Shown here piece after piece: positions 1-11,464 of a stretch of DNA of 64,000 bases. The notes under the pieces are model-generated. The model was not told the DNA's origin. It did not search any database and saw only the letters and a list, made by a program, of their open reading frames with translations. Made by a program: the position numbers and the translations under genes. Within the stretch, counting starts at the first letter, position 1; each line of letters begins with the position of its first letter. Location: the NCBI GenBank assembly GCA_011634665.1, contig WAEK01000031.1, positions 103,703 through 167,702 on the forward strand. Direction: 5' to 3'. The stretch comes from Mortierella sp. BCC40632. Its lineage: Eukaryota; Mortierellomycota; Mortierellomycetes; Mortierellales; Mortierellaceae.

Positions 1-619
1 CAGCATCTTCTCCCTTTTCATCACCCAAATCGTTTTGATCCTCTTTCCCCTCTTCATCACTCACAACCTTTACACCCTCTTCTCCCTCTTCCCTACCACT
101 CTTATTTAGTCCTTCCATGTACTGATCGAGAACCTCTCTCATCTTACCAAGTACCTCTACTATCCTCGCCTCTCCTCTAATTAGATTCACCCTCTTAGAG
201 ATCTCCTCTAGGCCCTTGTCGAGCACTTCTTTCTCCGAGCTTCCACCAAATCGATTTTAAAACCTTGCTAAACTCAATAAGCGCTTGGAGTATTCAACAC
301 ACGACAGTCTCTCAACAATCGAATTCGCAATCCCCGCGAACGACCGCTCCACCTCCAGTGACTTGCTTCGATCTCCCGTCCAACCTTCAATATTTTCATA
401 AACGCTTCTCACTACTCCATTCACATCCTTATACTCCAATTTGGAGATCACTGCAATTATTTTGGTTCTTGCTTGGTTCCTCGTAAAGTACACGTTGCTT
501 CCTGTAAATACATCCACCATAATAAATTTTTCATCTTTCCAATCCATCTGTTCAGCTGTGGCCTCTCGAATTTCATCTAATTTCTCAGCACAAGCTACAT
601 CCCCATTAGTTTTTGACAT
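1..619 (-). pseudogene. Hypothetical coiled-coil-like gene, left-truncated, in-frame stop
   Basis: An ATG at 619 opens a 120-codon frame ending in TAA at 257-259. The same frame then continues open to the left edge for about 85 more codons of Lys/Glu-rich, helix-like sequence. A single stop therefore interrupts a gene that runs off the window. No known domain is recognised. The segment with VYENIE is clearly related to the decayed ORF at 51301-51580, so this is a local gene family. The TAA may be a disabling mutation, part of an unrecognised intron, or a sequencing error. Confidence 0.5.
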
Positions 620-699
620 TACTAAGCAGAGCTAAAACTAGACCTCTCTATCTCCAACTGGGTATTAACTTACTTCCGTTAACATTTCTTCTGTAACTG

Positions 700-886
700 T
701 CGCTTTGGTACTTGCTTTGGTGCTTGCTTTGGTGCTTGCTTTGATGCTTGCTTTGATGCTTGCTTTGATGCTTGCTTGGATGCTTGCTTGGATGCTTGCT
801 TGATTGGATGCTTGCTTGGATGCTTGCTTGGATGCTTGCTTGGATGCTTGCTTGGATGCTTGCTTGGATGCTTGCTTTGATACAGG
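700..886. repeat. 12-bp minisatellite (GATGCTTGCTTG-type)
   Basis: About 15 tandem copies of a 12-bp unit with G/T substitutions. On the minus strand it reads as alternating KHPS / KQAS peptides in an open frame, but that frame is simply the repeat. Confidence 0.9.
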
Positions 887-1285
887 CTCTGCTTGCTGTA
901 GGGCTTGACGTTATACTTGTTGTTCATTTTTTGCACAAAGGTTGGCTTGAAGATGAGAATGAGAGTTGGGTCAAGAAGTAAATGTGTGGCCACGTCTTTT
1001 TTAGTAACAATGTCAGCAACGCACTCCCCCTCCATTTATACTTTAATAACACCCTTCAGTTTCTTACATCCTGCTGCGCCTCCCTATCCTCAACCTCGCC
1101 TTACCCCTCTCCCGAGGCATGAGTTTCTCAGAATTTCTCCCTCTAGTCAGTAAAAAAAAATTCATCTTGCCCTTTCACAAAACTTTCTCTTCCCTCCCTC
1201 GCCCCTTTTTTTTTTTCAATCTATCTAGACTATAATGACTTGTCCGCCTTCCCGGACCCGGGTCATTTTTTTTTTCAGCTCCGCT

Positions 1286-1303
1286 GAACTAGCATGCTAG
1301 TTC
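1286..1303. promoter_or_regulatory. 18-bp perfect palindrome GAACTAGCATGCTAGTTC
   Basis: A fully self-complementary site whose core ACTAGCATGCTAGT, or its one-base variant ACTAGCATGATAGT, recurs at least ten times across the window in gene-free DNA. It could be a dimeric factor binding site or the remnant end of a small inverted-repeat element. Confidence 0.6.
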
Positions 1304-2027
1304 CTTTTTTTTCACATCTATTTTTTTCCTGGGTGCACCCCTTTTCCACTTTGTCCTACCGTTTTTTTCATCATTTGAAATTAACGCAGATCTCCCCCTC
1401 CCCTCCCCCTTCCTTTTTTTGATCTGATTACAGCACTTTTAACCACTGTGGGAGTTTTGTCCAGTCTAACTTTTTTTTCTTATCTCAATCACGAAAATCG
1501 ATTGCCCAAATCCCCTTTGACTTTTTTTACAACTCATGTTTCTGCCCTATTTATCCTCTTGATCTATCACGCTCCCATACATCTTATCTCACTACACTAT
1601 TGCTCCCCAATCAATCTCCTCGCTCCCTTGCTACAACACTCAATCCGTTAATACCGCCAGTCTCCGTACACGCCTTAACTTTCCGATTTTCTACCCTTCC
1701 TATCCTTCAATACTTATCCTAATCTCCCTTGGAATTCCCTCAACACTTTTTTAGTCCAGGCCTATTTTCTCCCACTCATCAACCTACTCGATTTCTTTAT
1801 CCATGCCCTACATTTCTTTGACCAAACAAGCATATTTGTTCTAAAGGCCGAGGAGGGCACCTTTAATGACCCAAACTTTTTTTTCTTATACAACCTAGTG
1901 TGTTTTTTTCCCTCCCTGTCTATCTATTCTTTTTTTTTTATAAATATTTTATTTGCTTAAAAGCGCAGCAATATCAGTCTTAAACCCTATCCATGCTCTT
2001 TGACTCCAGTTTTTTTTTTTTTTTTTT

Positions 2028-2995
2028 TTACGAGAACCTCCACCCTGTTAACAGTGTGCGATTGACGCCTCCGTACAGATCCTCTTTTTCCCATGCAAGT
2101 TCATCTGCGAACATTCTCATTACAAGCTTTGCGTTTTCTCTACCTTCCATCACCTCACCCCTCTTAGAAAACTCGGCACTCCACAATAAAAAATCACTGT
2201 AAACAGTATGCACTCCTCGTCGGTAATGGTCAATCATGCGGAGAATTTCATTCCTGACCCATGGCTTCCCAACCCTCAACAATCCATTTGAAACGTCCAA
2301 GATATTAATCCGAAAGCAATCGTCCATACTTATAAATCTTTTGATCTCATCTTTTTCTCTGAGCGGGGATAGACTGGCACTAAACACCAAACGTCCTCCA
2401 TCAATGATAACAACGCCATTAAAAGACTCTCGATTAATGTGGCTCCATCTGTCTCCCCACATAGTGTTTCCGTATCCGACACTTCCAAGTCTTCGTCGTG
2501 ACCACCCTCAGTTCTTGCCTCATTGCCCTCGCCACTGTTGGAAATGTGGTCACTGTTACGGCTGATTTCCGATAGTGATTCTTCCGACCTTCTTAGTCTT
2601 GACGGTACTTGACATACTTCATGTTTCCATATTTCGTACCCATAGTGATCATTCACAGTCTTGTAGTCAATGAATTCGTACTTTGAATCAACCCCATCCT
2701 TCATCCAGACCTGAAGAGTCCTAAGCCATTCCTTGAAGACAAACAGTCTGTCTTTACAAAGTCTTCGAAGGACTTTGCGCATCCTCGGTATGTCTCCAAT
2801 ACTTCTGTTCATTGACTTGGCTTTTTCGGTCAACTCCTTATGGAGAATTTCAACCGACACGTTTTCCTTGACTTCAGGACTTCCTCCATCTTGACTTTTG
2901 CTTCTTTTCTTTGGCGTCTCCTCTACTTGATCAGTGAGTCTTTTTCTCTTTGGCGTCTCCTCTACTTGATCAGTGAGTCTTTTTCTCTTTGGCAT
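2028..2995 (-). CDS. Hypothetical nuclear-type protein with basic repeat N-terminus
   Basis: An ATG at 2995 starts tandem KRKRLTDQVEETP repeats (NLS-like), followed by a helical region and an acidic Ser/Glu linker. The frame then changes near 2460, and a second open frame (2028-2462) carries a globular segment rich in Trp and hydrophobic residues. A small unrecognised intron or a one-base shift must join them. The second frame ends CTC|GTAAAA followed by an A run, which looks like a 5' splice site, so a further short exon may lie left of 2013. No family is recognised. Confidence 0.45.
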
Positions 2996-3115
2996 CTCCC
3001 CTACTTGATCAGAGAGTCTTTTTTCTCTTTGGCATCTCCCCTACTTGATCAGTGAGTCTTTTTCTCTTTGGCATCTCCGCTACTTGATCAGTGAGTCTTT
3101 TTTCTCTTTGACATC
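2918..3115. repeat. ~37-bp tandem repeat encoding NLS-like peptide
   Basis: Five copies of a unit containing TACTTGATCAGTGAGTC. The right-hand copies carry single-T insertions that break the minus-strand frame, so copy number and frame both look unstable at the N-terminus of the neighbouring gene. Confidence 0.85.
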
Positions 3116-3314
3116 TCAGAAAGGTAAAAAACATAAACTGAACAAAGTGTGCTATTCGTGTATTATTGTACACTTTGCACTTTGCACCTTTTTTTTTTTT
3201 TTTTTTTTTTGCTTCATTGTACTTGTGTAGTGTTTAGTTACCTTTCGAGGTTTAAAAAACGGATCGCTTTTTATCAAAAATGGGAATAGCTCCCGATGAC
3301 AGGTGACTTTTATA

Positions 3315-3348
<34 letters not shown>

Positions 3349-3714
3349 GACACTCGATTCCGCAGCACTTCACAACTTCTCTACCCACTTGACATTTTCT
3401 TGTCAACTAGATTACGCGGAAAATACACAAACTCTACCTCCAACCTTTTTTATGACCCATTCACCCTACATAATGCAGTCTGCTGACCTGAGTCTTTTTT
3501 TTCTTTCCAACCTTCTACGTGGTTCCCGCTGTACTACAATACTTGTGGTCAGTTCAACACCCATATTCATGCATTCTTTTTACATACTAGCATGATAGCT
3601 CATCTTGCATAGCCCCCCCCCCATCCTTTTTTATTATTTTCCTTGGTCTAAAATTCACATTGCATTGATCCCTATCAACATCCGCCTCATTTTTTTTTTT
3701 TTTTCTTCTCTACT
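3116..3714. other. Gene-free stretch with poly(T) runs
   Basis: Two T runs of over 20 nt (near 3190 and 3319) and one palindrome variant ACTAGCATGATAG at 3586. No supported gene. Confidence 0.5.
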
Positions 3715-4080
3715 TTTCTCAACATTGACTCGGGTCCTCGAAGCCTTGAGCATAATGCAGTTCACCCCCATTCTCTTTTCCAACCACTTGTCTACTCTTC
3801 AAACAACATTGACTCGGGTCCTCGAAGTTTTTGAGCAGTTCACCCTCATTCTCTTCTCCAACCACTTCTCTACTCTTTCAAACAACATTGACTCGGGTCC
3901 TCGAAGTTTTTGAGCAGTTCACCCTCATTCTCTTCTCCAACCCTTCTCTACTCTTCAAACAACATTGACTCGGGTCCTCGAAGCCTTGAGCAAAATGCAG
4001 TTCACCCTCATTCTCTTCTCCAAACACTTCTCTACTCTTCAAACAACATTGACTCGGGTCATCGAACCTTTGAGTATTCT
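3715..4080. repeat. ~80-bp tandem satellite, five copies
   Basis: Five successive units each begin AACATTGACTCGGGTCCTCG and contain CAGTTCACCCTCATTCTC. Spacing is about 76-86 bp and varies by small indels. Reading frames crossing it are repeat translations. Confidence 0.9.
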
Positions 4081-4472
4081 GCAATCATAGTTTACCTCTC
4101 TACCTACATGCTCTTTCAAGCCTATGCTCCTACCTCTCTTTTTTTGTTGCCATTAAGCCATACTCTCTACTTCTCCACTCCTGCACACAACCCTTCAGCT
4201 TTCAAATGACACTTCAAGAACCTTTACCCTTTTTCCTATTCTGATATCTCCTACATCCCACACCCTTCGTGTCGCCTTAATTTTAGTGACAAATCCTCTT
4301 TCTTAAGCTTTCTCTCGTTTTTGCTACTTTTTTATTCTTCCCCTCCTACAAACCCAACATTTGAAAGACGACCAATCTACGGTCGATGCCATACTATCTG
4401 CCCTAAATTTTAGTTCGTGTCTACTGCTTCCTTGGGACTATCATTGGTCATTCCTCCCCAAGTTTCAAACAT
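4081..4472. other. No gene recognised
   Basis: Pyrimidine-rich, non-repetitive DNA downstream of the minus-strand gene at 4473; probably its 3' flank. Confidence 0.4.
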
Positions 4473-5105
4473 CTATTCAGCTCCCACTGCCTGCTCCATC
4501 TTTTGCATTCTCAACTTTCTCTTAGCCCTTCTTTCTTCTCCTTTCCTCAGTCTCTTTTCAAAATAGTCTCTTTCGTCCACTACATAATCCTCTGCCTCAT
4601 CTAAAAGATCATTCAATACATCCGACTCCACTACTTGAAGGATTTTTAAAGCGTCTGTGAGGGTCTTGAACATTAAGAGTTTCGCATCATTAATATCGAG
4701 AAAGGTCATGTCAGAGGGGATTGTACTATCAGATCTCTCCCATTCCTGCTGAATAATCCAGTCCTGGCCTTCGAAATAGCTCTGAAAATCCTGGTCTAAA
4801 TCATCGTATTGCTTATCCTTCTCAGCCAGAAATGTTCTCAACCCTTGGTCCACATTATCACAAGGCGTCAATCTTACAAAATCGAGCCGAACTTGGCCAC
4901 AAATATAGTCCTCTGAATCTAATTCGACCAGCTGAAGCTTTGACATCATTGAAATGATCATCCAGCCGATGGACACCTTCTTGCCACTCGTTCCTTCATA
5001 CAACGACTCGACTTTGCCATTTACTTCTTCTTTGAGCTTTTGCATGTAGGCGTTCTTTTTCACTAGCTCTTCCGCAATAGCCTTGTACATAGAAGCAACA
5101 CTCAT
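4473..5105 (-). CDS. Hypothetical acidic/helical protein
   Basis: The first in-frame ATG is at 5105 (about 210 codons). The frame extends upstream to an acceptor-like CTTTAACCAG just beyond 5180, so a 5' exon may exist. The protein is helical, with acidic stretches, a Trp-containing middle and a highly basic RRAKRK-type segment before the C-terminus. No family is recognised. Third-position use and continuous frame support a real gene. Confidence 0.5.
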   Translation of the reverse strand: MSVASMYKAIAEELVKKNAYMQKLKEEVNGKVESLYEGTSGKKVSIGWMIISMMSKLQLVELDSEDYICGQVRLDFVRLTPCDNVDQGLRTFLAEKDKQYDDLDQDFQSYFEGQDWIIQQEWERSDSTIPSDMTFLDINDAKLLMFKTLTDALKILQVVESDVLNDLLDEAEDYVVDERDYFEKRLRKGEERRAKRKLRMQKMEQAVGAE

Positions 5106-5180
5106 TTTTGAACTCAGTGTCAACAAAAAGTCATCTTTCGTCGCTTGGAGATCGTCTATTAAACGTAGAGATTTATTCAA

Positions 5181-5766
5181 CTGGTTAAAGACTCTATCAC
5201 AAAAGAGTTTCTATCATCTCTTTCTCTTTCGTTGCACTTTTTTTTTTTCTTTCTTTCTTTCTTTCTTTCTCTGTCAGAAATCCGCTGAACATGTTTAAGA
5301 TTACCATCTCGACTCGGACAGGACATTTTAATGGACTTGATACCAGGGATTACAACGTTCTGTGAATAGATCAGGAAATCTCTTAAATAGACGAGAATAG
5401 GTGTGAAATGATTTGAATATGGCAGAAATAATAGTGCGTGTGATGGGGAATCTATCGGCCTTTTATTCATGCTATCCGATGCTCACATGTCCTATTGCCC
5501 TATCTCTTTGATATTTCTCTTTTTTTTCTCTGATCTAGGCCCTCCCTCAAAGCCTCAACATATACCCCACTCTGCACCCGAACTTCTACATATTCCTTGC
5601 ACATGTAAATTAACCTGAATACATTTCTTCTTTTAACACAAACTCTCAAACATACATTACATCTTCTCTTTGGAACGCAATTTCGATACTTCAGTATCAA
5701 GGTAGCTTGAACGTTACGCAACTATTTCATTCTTTGCCTTTTCTCCGCACTATCATTTAGAAGGTA

Positions 5767-5813
<47 letters not shown>

Positions 5814-6226
5814 TTTTAAACTTTTGTCACCCTAGCCATGTTCTAACCCAAAATACATGCCTAATTATGAGTCAACAACTATTATGTCGTTCTTCAGTCC
5901 TCCCCCATTATTCTACTATTAAATCACTCTCTATTTCACCTGTGTTATTTATTATTATTATTATTTTTATTGATTGAAAAGATGTCCATTCTATTCAATT
6001 TTTTTACGTTTATCCGACTACTGAATTAATTCAATGGGCGGAATTGATGCGTTCAATATGAAAGTCTTCTATTTCAATTAACTAAATTCTACTTTAAACT
6101 CATTCGTGCTCGGTTTACCATCTCCATTCTCTAATACACCACCATCTCATTTTGAACTCTTCGTAGATAAATTCTATTTAAATCACCTATTTCTATCTTC
6201 ACAGAAAAATACCATCCCCATCAACA
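5181..6226. other. Gene-free, AT-rich with a ~43-nt poly(T)
   Basis: Includes a (TTTC)n run near 5241-5270 and a long T run at about 5769-5811. Short open frames here do not look coding. Confidence 0.5.
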
Positions 6227-7140
6227 ATGACTGAACACACCCACATAACATCATCCCCTCCCCCGCCTTCCCAACCTGGTGTTTACTCTCCTCCTTCTTA
6301 TCCCGTTGACCTTGCGCTTACATCAGAATTTGATTTAACTCCCCTGCAAGTCTCGCCCATCTGTCAAATCTCTGCCTCAACATTTAAATCCGACACTGAA
6401 CATCCCCATCAATCCGATGGCTTAATAATATTTTACCCTTAATCCCCTAAACCCATCCCCACCTACATTCCTGACCACCCCAAGCCCAAACGGTCAGCCT
6501 ACAGTTGACCAAAGCCCTCAGACCGTTCTCTCAAACATCCATTCGAAAACGCCAATTCCCCGGAAGACCCTTACCAAATTAAGCCGCTTTTCATCGAGTA
6601 GAAGTTCTATCAATGATTCTTCCGCAGAATGTCATCAGCCTTTTATTCGTTATACTCCTAGACTAGTTTGGTTTGCTGATGAGAACTCGTTGCATAGCAA
6701 TTCGGACTCTCCTATATTTAAGCAAAATACTCAATTAGTCGAGGACAAAACTTTTCCACACAATCCTTCCAACACTTGTACACTTGGGACTCTTTCTCGT
6801 AACACCGATACCTCGCCTATTAGTCACCAACCATCGTCTACCCATAAAAGCGCTCAAGACATCAGATACTTCTTGATCTTGAAAACGATTTTTATTCTGC
6901 TCGCGATGACCTAGAACAGATTACTAAGAGACAAAGGAGATCTCCAACCGACGCTACACTAAGGGGCGACCTTGAGGATGCTACTAAAAAAGATACAAGA
7001 GACTAAAAGGATGAGGTGGCTGATTTCCGACAATACGACTTGATAAAAAAGGGTATGAAGAGAACATGAAGGAAATAATCCATCTTTCAGCTATGCTATG
7101 TGCACGTATAAATCCTATAGAAGAATCTAATTCCGATTAA
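6227..7140 (+). pseudogene. Frameshifted Ser/Pro-rich coiled-coil gene
   Basis: An ATG at 6227 opens a Ser/Pro-rich frame. Coding-like sequence then continues in other frames after shifts near 6430 and 6865, with an in-frame TAA near 7005 and another shift near 7050. The last segment is Lys/Glu-rich and coiled-coil-like and ends at TAA 7138-7140. Four disruptions in under 1 kb point to a decaying gene; unrecognised small introns cannot fully account for the in-frame stop. Function unknown. Confidence 0.5.
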
Positions 7141-7449
7141 GTATTTAGAATGCCGTTATAAACGAGTACCAATATCTTTTACATACTTTCTTATTTTTTT
7201 TTTTTTTTTTTTTATTTTTTTTTTTTTTAAGCTAGAACACTGATTGACTATCTTATCTTTACTACTAAGTTGCGCATTTATACTTGAGTACCTACCTTTT
7301 AAATTCAATCATTAACACTACATCCAACACAACTATCATAATTTATTTTATTTAACCCATCGTTCAAGTGTAGCCACCACCCCCCCCTTATTCCTCTCTT
7401 CTTTTTCTCTATTCACCAAACAGGTTCAGCGTATGGTCTGGTTTTTTCC

Positions 7450-7489
<40 letters not shown>

Positions 7490-7842
7490 GATCCATTACA
7501 TGAGGTTACTGCGGAAAGGACTGTTAATACTCAAACCACAGTTACTAGCATCTTATATTTTAATTTGTGACTGAGGCCACATGACCTTTGTTACTGACTT
7601 TAAGCACGTACAACCTTTTGGTGCAGACACTAACGCACGGTGTACAGAATTTACTAGCATGATAGTGCTATCACACAGGGCTCTCATGCAAAGTGACCTC
7701 TCCTTCTCAAAATTGCGCACGTCACACTACCTTCATGTCTCTGTGACGTTTCTCGGTAGATGTTTTTTTTCACCTGCCTTCACCCCCCCCCCCCTTCTTT
7801 CCCTGATCCCCTACAAACCAAGTTCTCTTTTTCACTCACACT
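7141..7842. other. Gene-free flank with poly(T) and palindrome
   Basis: T runs near 7195-7228 and 7456-7487 and the palindrome variant ACTAGCATGATAGT at 7653-7666. It probably serves as the 5' region of the following ORF. Confidence 0.4.
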
Positions 7843-8496
7843 ATGCCACAACCACAACAGAACTTCTGTACTTATTACTACTGCTCCAAAGGTTACACTT
7901 TAGACTCTAATGACCACAATCCCACCAATCGCTTTCCATCTATCGACACCATACTCCGACAAGCATCCGTCGACCAATCTTTCTCCAACAGCCTTCCGCA
8001 GCCCAGAATAACTTCCCCCCCCTCAAGCCCTACAAGCAATATCGATCCTACCAAGAATCCTAAAAGGGTTAAAACCACTCACCTGAGAAAATACCACACC
8101 GTCAATAGTTTCCAAAGAAATGTTACTCTCCACGGACACTACTTTACCTTCAACATTGAAAGAAATCCCGACTCCGAAATGCGCATTATCTGTCTCTGCC
8201 GCAACAACTACAATTGTATCGATAGTTTAATAGCCCATATTTACGGCTCTGGGTTAAATCGCAATCCATGTCAGACCGTATCCATAGCCACAGATTTTTT
8301 GATCCAAAATTTTGAGAGAGTAGATAGTGACTCCGTCAACCTGAGAGATCTCAACGGACAGGCATCTGACGACTACAAACATTTCAATATCACTCTCACC
8401 AAAACCTTGGTTAATCCCAGTTCCCTGTCCGGTTCCAGCTCTGCCTCTTCCCCAACTCCGTTAAGTCCTGTTTCTCCACGCTCCCTCACAACATAG
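7843..8496 (+). CDS. Hypothetical protein, 217 aa, single exon
   Basis: An ATG at 7843 gives an uninterrupted 217-codon frame. The N-terminal third is Gln/Ser/Pro-rich. The middle is globular with a CLC...C spacing and a downstream His and Cys (around residues 112-145), vaguely like a degenerate zinc-binding fold. The tail is Ser/Pro-rich. No family is recognised. Complexity and length make it likely to be real. Confidence 0.55.
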   Translation: MPQPQQNFCTYYYCSKGYTLDSNDHNPTNRFPSIDTILRQASVDQSFSNSLPQPRITSPPSSPTSNIDPTKNPKRVKTTHLRKYHTVNSFQRNVTLHGHYFTFNIERNPDSEMRIICLCRNNYNCIDSLIAHIYGSGLNRNPCQTVSIATDFLIQNFERVDSDSVNLRDLNGQASDDYKHFNITLTKTLVNPSSLSGSSSASSPTPLSPVSPRSLTT

Positions 8497-8518
8497 TCGA
8501 TTCATTTTCTTTTCTCTT

Positions 8519-8553
<35 letters not shown>

Positions 8554-8982
8554 CAACTTCATCCATCCACCCTATCAAGAAAAAAAAAGATATCTTGACC
8601 TACTATTCTTCCTATCCGTTTTTTTTTTCCGTTTCTCTAACATAAAAGTTTTATATTAAAAAATTCCTCCGTGACTATCAATTTACCACAAGTTTCCTAT
8701 TTCATAATAATTCTAATTATCAGCTATTAGATTGTGTTGGGGAGCTGTCCATGTCCTTACACGAGGGTCGCCTGTGTACGTGTGAAAAGAGGACGCGCGA
8801 GGCCATTGACGAGGAACTCGAAGGGCTAGGACAAGATCCCATACGGTGGAGAGAATTGCTAATGTCTGGTTAAGTGGAAGTAGTTTTATTATTATTATTA
8901 CTATTATTTTTGATGAATAATAAAATCAAGTCCGCATACAATACTTTGCCGAACACTCTGGTTTCAGCTCTACTCGAGTGAG
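8497..8982. other. Gene-free stretch
   Basis: A T run near 8519-8551 and AT-rich DNA. Nothing else recognised. Confidence 0.4.
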
Positions 8983-9455
8983 TTATTTTACTTCGGTCAT
9001 GTTCACGCCGCCATGGGCTTCTTTAAAGATGGATAGATTCCAAAGAGAGTACACGCCATCGACCGAATCGAAAGCCTTCTTTCTGGACAGTAAAATGGAC
9101 CTCGTTCTTGTTTCAGGAATGGTCCTGAGAGAGCCTTTGATTACGCAGTGTGTTCCATCTGATCCAGAGATTACAGAGCTCATGTCTACTGTACCTTTAC
9201 CGTCGTTCAAGTAATCAAAGCATACATTGACCTTGTATTCAATAGACGTTTCCCTTCCTGTTGGATAAAATGTAACAGATCCAAGGACTATTCTCATGAC
9301 CCCTTTCCCCCCATTCTCCGACTCGTTGAATCATTTTATCCACTTCTATAACCTCTCCACACTCTCCTTCAAAGCCGGTGTGTCCGATATACCACACTCT
9401 TGCAACAAGACGATCCTCGCCCAGATAGAAACTGTCTAGTTTTTTCGTTCTGTTG
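8983..9455 (-). pseudogene. Small hypothetical ORF of the unit, broken copy
   Basis: Matches the 121-codon ORF at 43202-43567. Relative to that copy it has a 2-nt loss in the C run near 9312 and a change near 9440, so the frame is split. The left end runs about 40 codons beyond the duplicated segment into unrelated sequence. Product unknown; the readable part is a compact, beta-rich-looking protein. Confidence 0.45.
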
Positions 9456-10084
9456 TCCTCATGTTTGATGTTCTAATTTCGTATATTTATTTATCTATTT
9501 TTGATTTACCACTTTTTTTTGAACAAAGCCCAGAATGATCATTTATAAAAACTGGTGGTATCCTTCATAGAAAGTATCCACCGGCTATCTTTTCTTGATT
9601 GCAATAAAAAAAAAAAAGAGGAATATGTAACCAGATATTTATAACGACGCAATTCCTTTGGGAACCATTTAAACAGTCCGGTCAAAACCCTTCTGCATCA
9701 CACATAGTCAGAATTCATGCGCAAATGAGGACTTTATTTATTTATGTATTTATTATAAACTAAAATGGACTTCTATTACTTTTTAAAAAAAGAAAAAAAG
9801 AAAGAAAGAAAGAAAGAAAGAAAGAAAATGAAAAAGAAAAAAAAAAGAAAGAAAAAAAAAGAAAATGAAAAAAAAAAAAAAAAAGAGGATAGTCGGTATT
9901 TATCACGGCATTGCCACAATACCTAGAACGCTACCCCGTGCTCTGCCCTGCTCAACTGTTCAAACATGGATGGGTTGCTGTAACTATATCCCGCTGGGGG
10001 ATGGTCCGTTAGTTGGGAGATAATGACAAAGGGTCTCGTACTTTGGACTCGTGCCATCAAAGAGGTCTGTCAAGATGACGCTGT

Positions 10085-10941
10085 CTTCACAGGGGGGTAG
10101 TACCTTTCGATGACTGTCCCATCATCTCCGACTTGTCGGGCTTTCCAGTGCCAAGACTTGGCTGTGTCAAAATTGGTAGAAGAAATCTTTTGGGTTCTGG
10201 TAATGTACGCCTTTACTTCTCCAACTCTCATTGTCGAGTCTACAATGACAATATTACTTTCAACTTTTCGACCGAGATGTTCGTACGCAACGATGACTGA
10301 CCTTTCCCCGATCTGTTTTCAGCTTGTCTAATGAATTGGAGAATTTCCCCATGTTAGGCATACCCATTTTTTTTACACCGTTTCTCAATCACAACAGCGA
10401 CCGACTTCAACCCCCTCAGATACATACCCCTTGGCATCGGTAGAGTCACACTTAGATAGTCAATCCCAAACCGTAGACCGACATTTGGGATGTCCTTTAC
10501 TAGGAACGTCGCAGGATAGCAGGCCACCTTTACCACTGGCCTCCCTCCGGCTCCTGGAGTCTCCGAGATCCACTTCAGCTCCATTTCTCCGTAGTCCATT
10601 CGTTTGAGTCCTACCGGCTTGTTCGAAACGCTATTGAGCAAATGCTCGTTCACCCGCTTTTTTACTCCGCTCATCGAGTCTTCTCCTTTGACCTCGACAT
10701 AGAATACAGACTTGCTGTGGTGTTCAATCCTGACTCTAATCAGAACCCGCTCCTCGTCCTCGACCTTTTCGAGCCCATTCTCCGTAAACGGCCCCCATCT
10801 TTTCATACCTACTAACCTCTCTGACCCCATTCGCTCTACTCGCTCTACTCGCTCCCCTACTCGTTCTACTGATGGTCCTAACGGTCCTGACGGTGGGACA
10901 GAGGAGGAGAGGCGCGTCAAACAAGGCGACGCTCCGAGCAT
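10085..10941 (-). pseudogene. CRN-like (ubiquitin-fold header-like) ORF, copy 1
   Basis: An ATG at 10941 lies just inside the (CA)n run. After a Ser/Arg-rich lead comes a segment with VFYVEVKGEDSMSGVKK, an LK-helix and a later MELKWIS. This pattern resembles Crinkler headers (beta-strand, VxxLKxxI helix, LxLWxV), but weakly. The frame stops at 10354 after an A run. Coding-like sequence continues in another frame to about 10085, including a second header-like stretch. Copy 3 keeps the second part open but also breaks at the same A run. CRN assignment is tentative. Confidence 0.4.
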
Positions 10942-10945
10942 GCCA

Positions 10946-10973
10946 CCACACACACACACACACACACACACAC
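10946..10973. repeat. (CA)n microsatellite
   Basis: About 12 CA repeats. Present at the same place but shorter in copies 2 (near 23896) and 3 (near 45065). Confidence 0.9.
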
Positions 10974-11175
10974 CTGGGCACGCACCGTACCTTTAAAGTC
11001 CTGATGGTGACTCTGATGGCGACTTCGTGACTTCGTGAGATGGATATGTCCCAGAGTCTGACCCCTCCTCCCTCCCTTTTATACCCCTCCTCCCTCCCTC
11101 CCTACCAACCTGATTCTCCCCGCCCGTTACCCCGCCCTTTTCCCAAAAAGCTCAATCCCCCATCTCGCTCTTCCC

Positions 11176-11182
11176 TATATAG
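11176..11182 (-). promoter_or_regulatory. TATA-like box for the CRN-like ORF
   Basis: TATATAG on the minus strand inside GC-rich DNA, about 235 bp upstream of the ATG at 10941 and about 110 bp from the 28S junction. Conserved in all three copies of the unit. Confidence 0.4.
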
Positions 11183-11289
11183 CCCCGCCCCGACCCCGAA
11201 GCCTGAATTTTTCCTTTCCCTCCCTGCCTCCCAATAACCGCCCTCCAAATTCTCTTGCTTCCCTAGAGGAGAATTTATAAGAGGGTTAT

Positions 11290-11329
11290 AATAACTGGCT
11301 TGTGGCAGCCAAGCGTTCATAGCGACGTT

Positions 11330-11365
<36 letters not shown>

Positions 11366-11409
11366 ACTGAAGCAGAATTCAGTAAGCGTTGGATTGTTCA
11401 CCCACTAAT

Positions 11410-11464
<55 letters not shown>

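Larger units (their letters stand above)
620..2027. other. Gene-free, pyrimidine-rich stretch
   Basis: It holds the 12-bp minisatellite near 700-885, many short T runs and a perfect palindrome at 1286-1303. A T run at 2013-2029 lies just past the last codons of the neighbouring minus-strand gene and looks like the start of an intron. No convincing coding sequence is seen. Confidence 0.6.

Noticed and set aside
679..1035. 118-codon minus-strand ORF of KHPS/KQAS repeats
   Set aside because: Minisatellite translation with no independent coding sequence.
10712..10996. Plus-strand Ser/Arg/Thr-rich ORF ending in HTHTHT
   Set aside because: Antisense of the CRN-like ORF plus the (CA)n run.
11102..11401. 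Minus-strand ORF MNNPTLTEFCF... across the 28S start (three copies)
   Set aside because: Antisense of conserved 28S rRNA, so a shadow frame.
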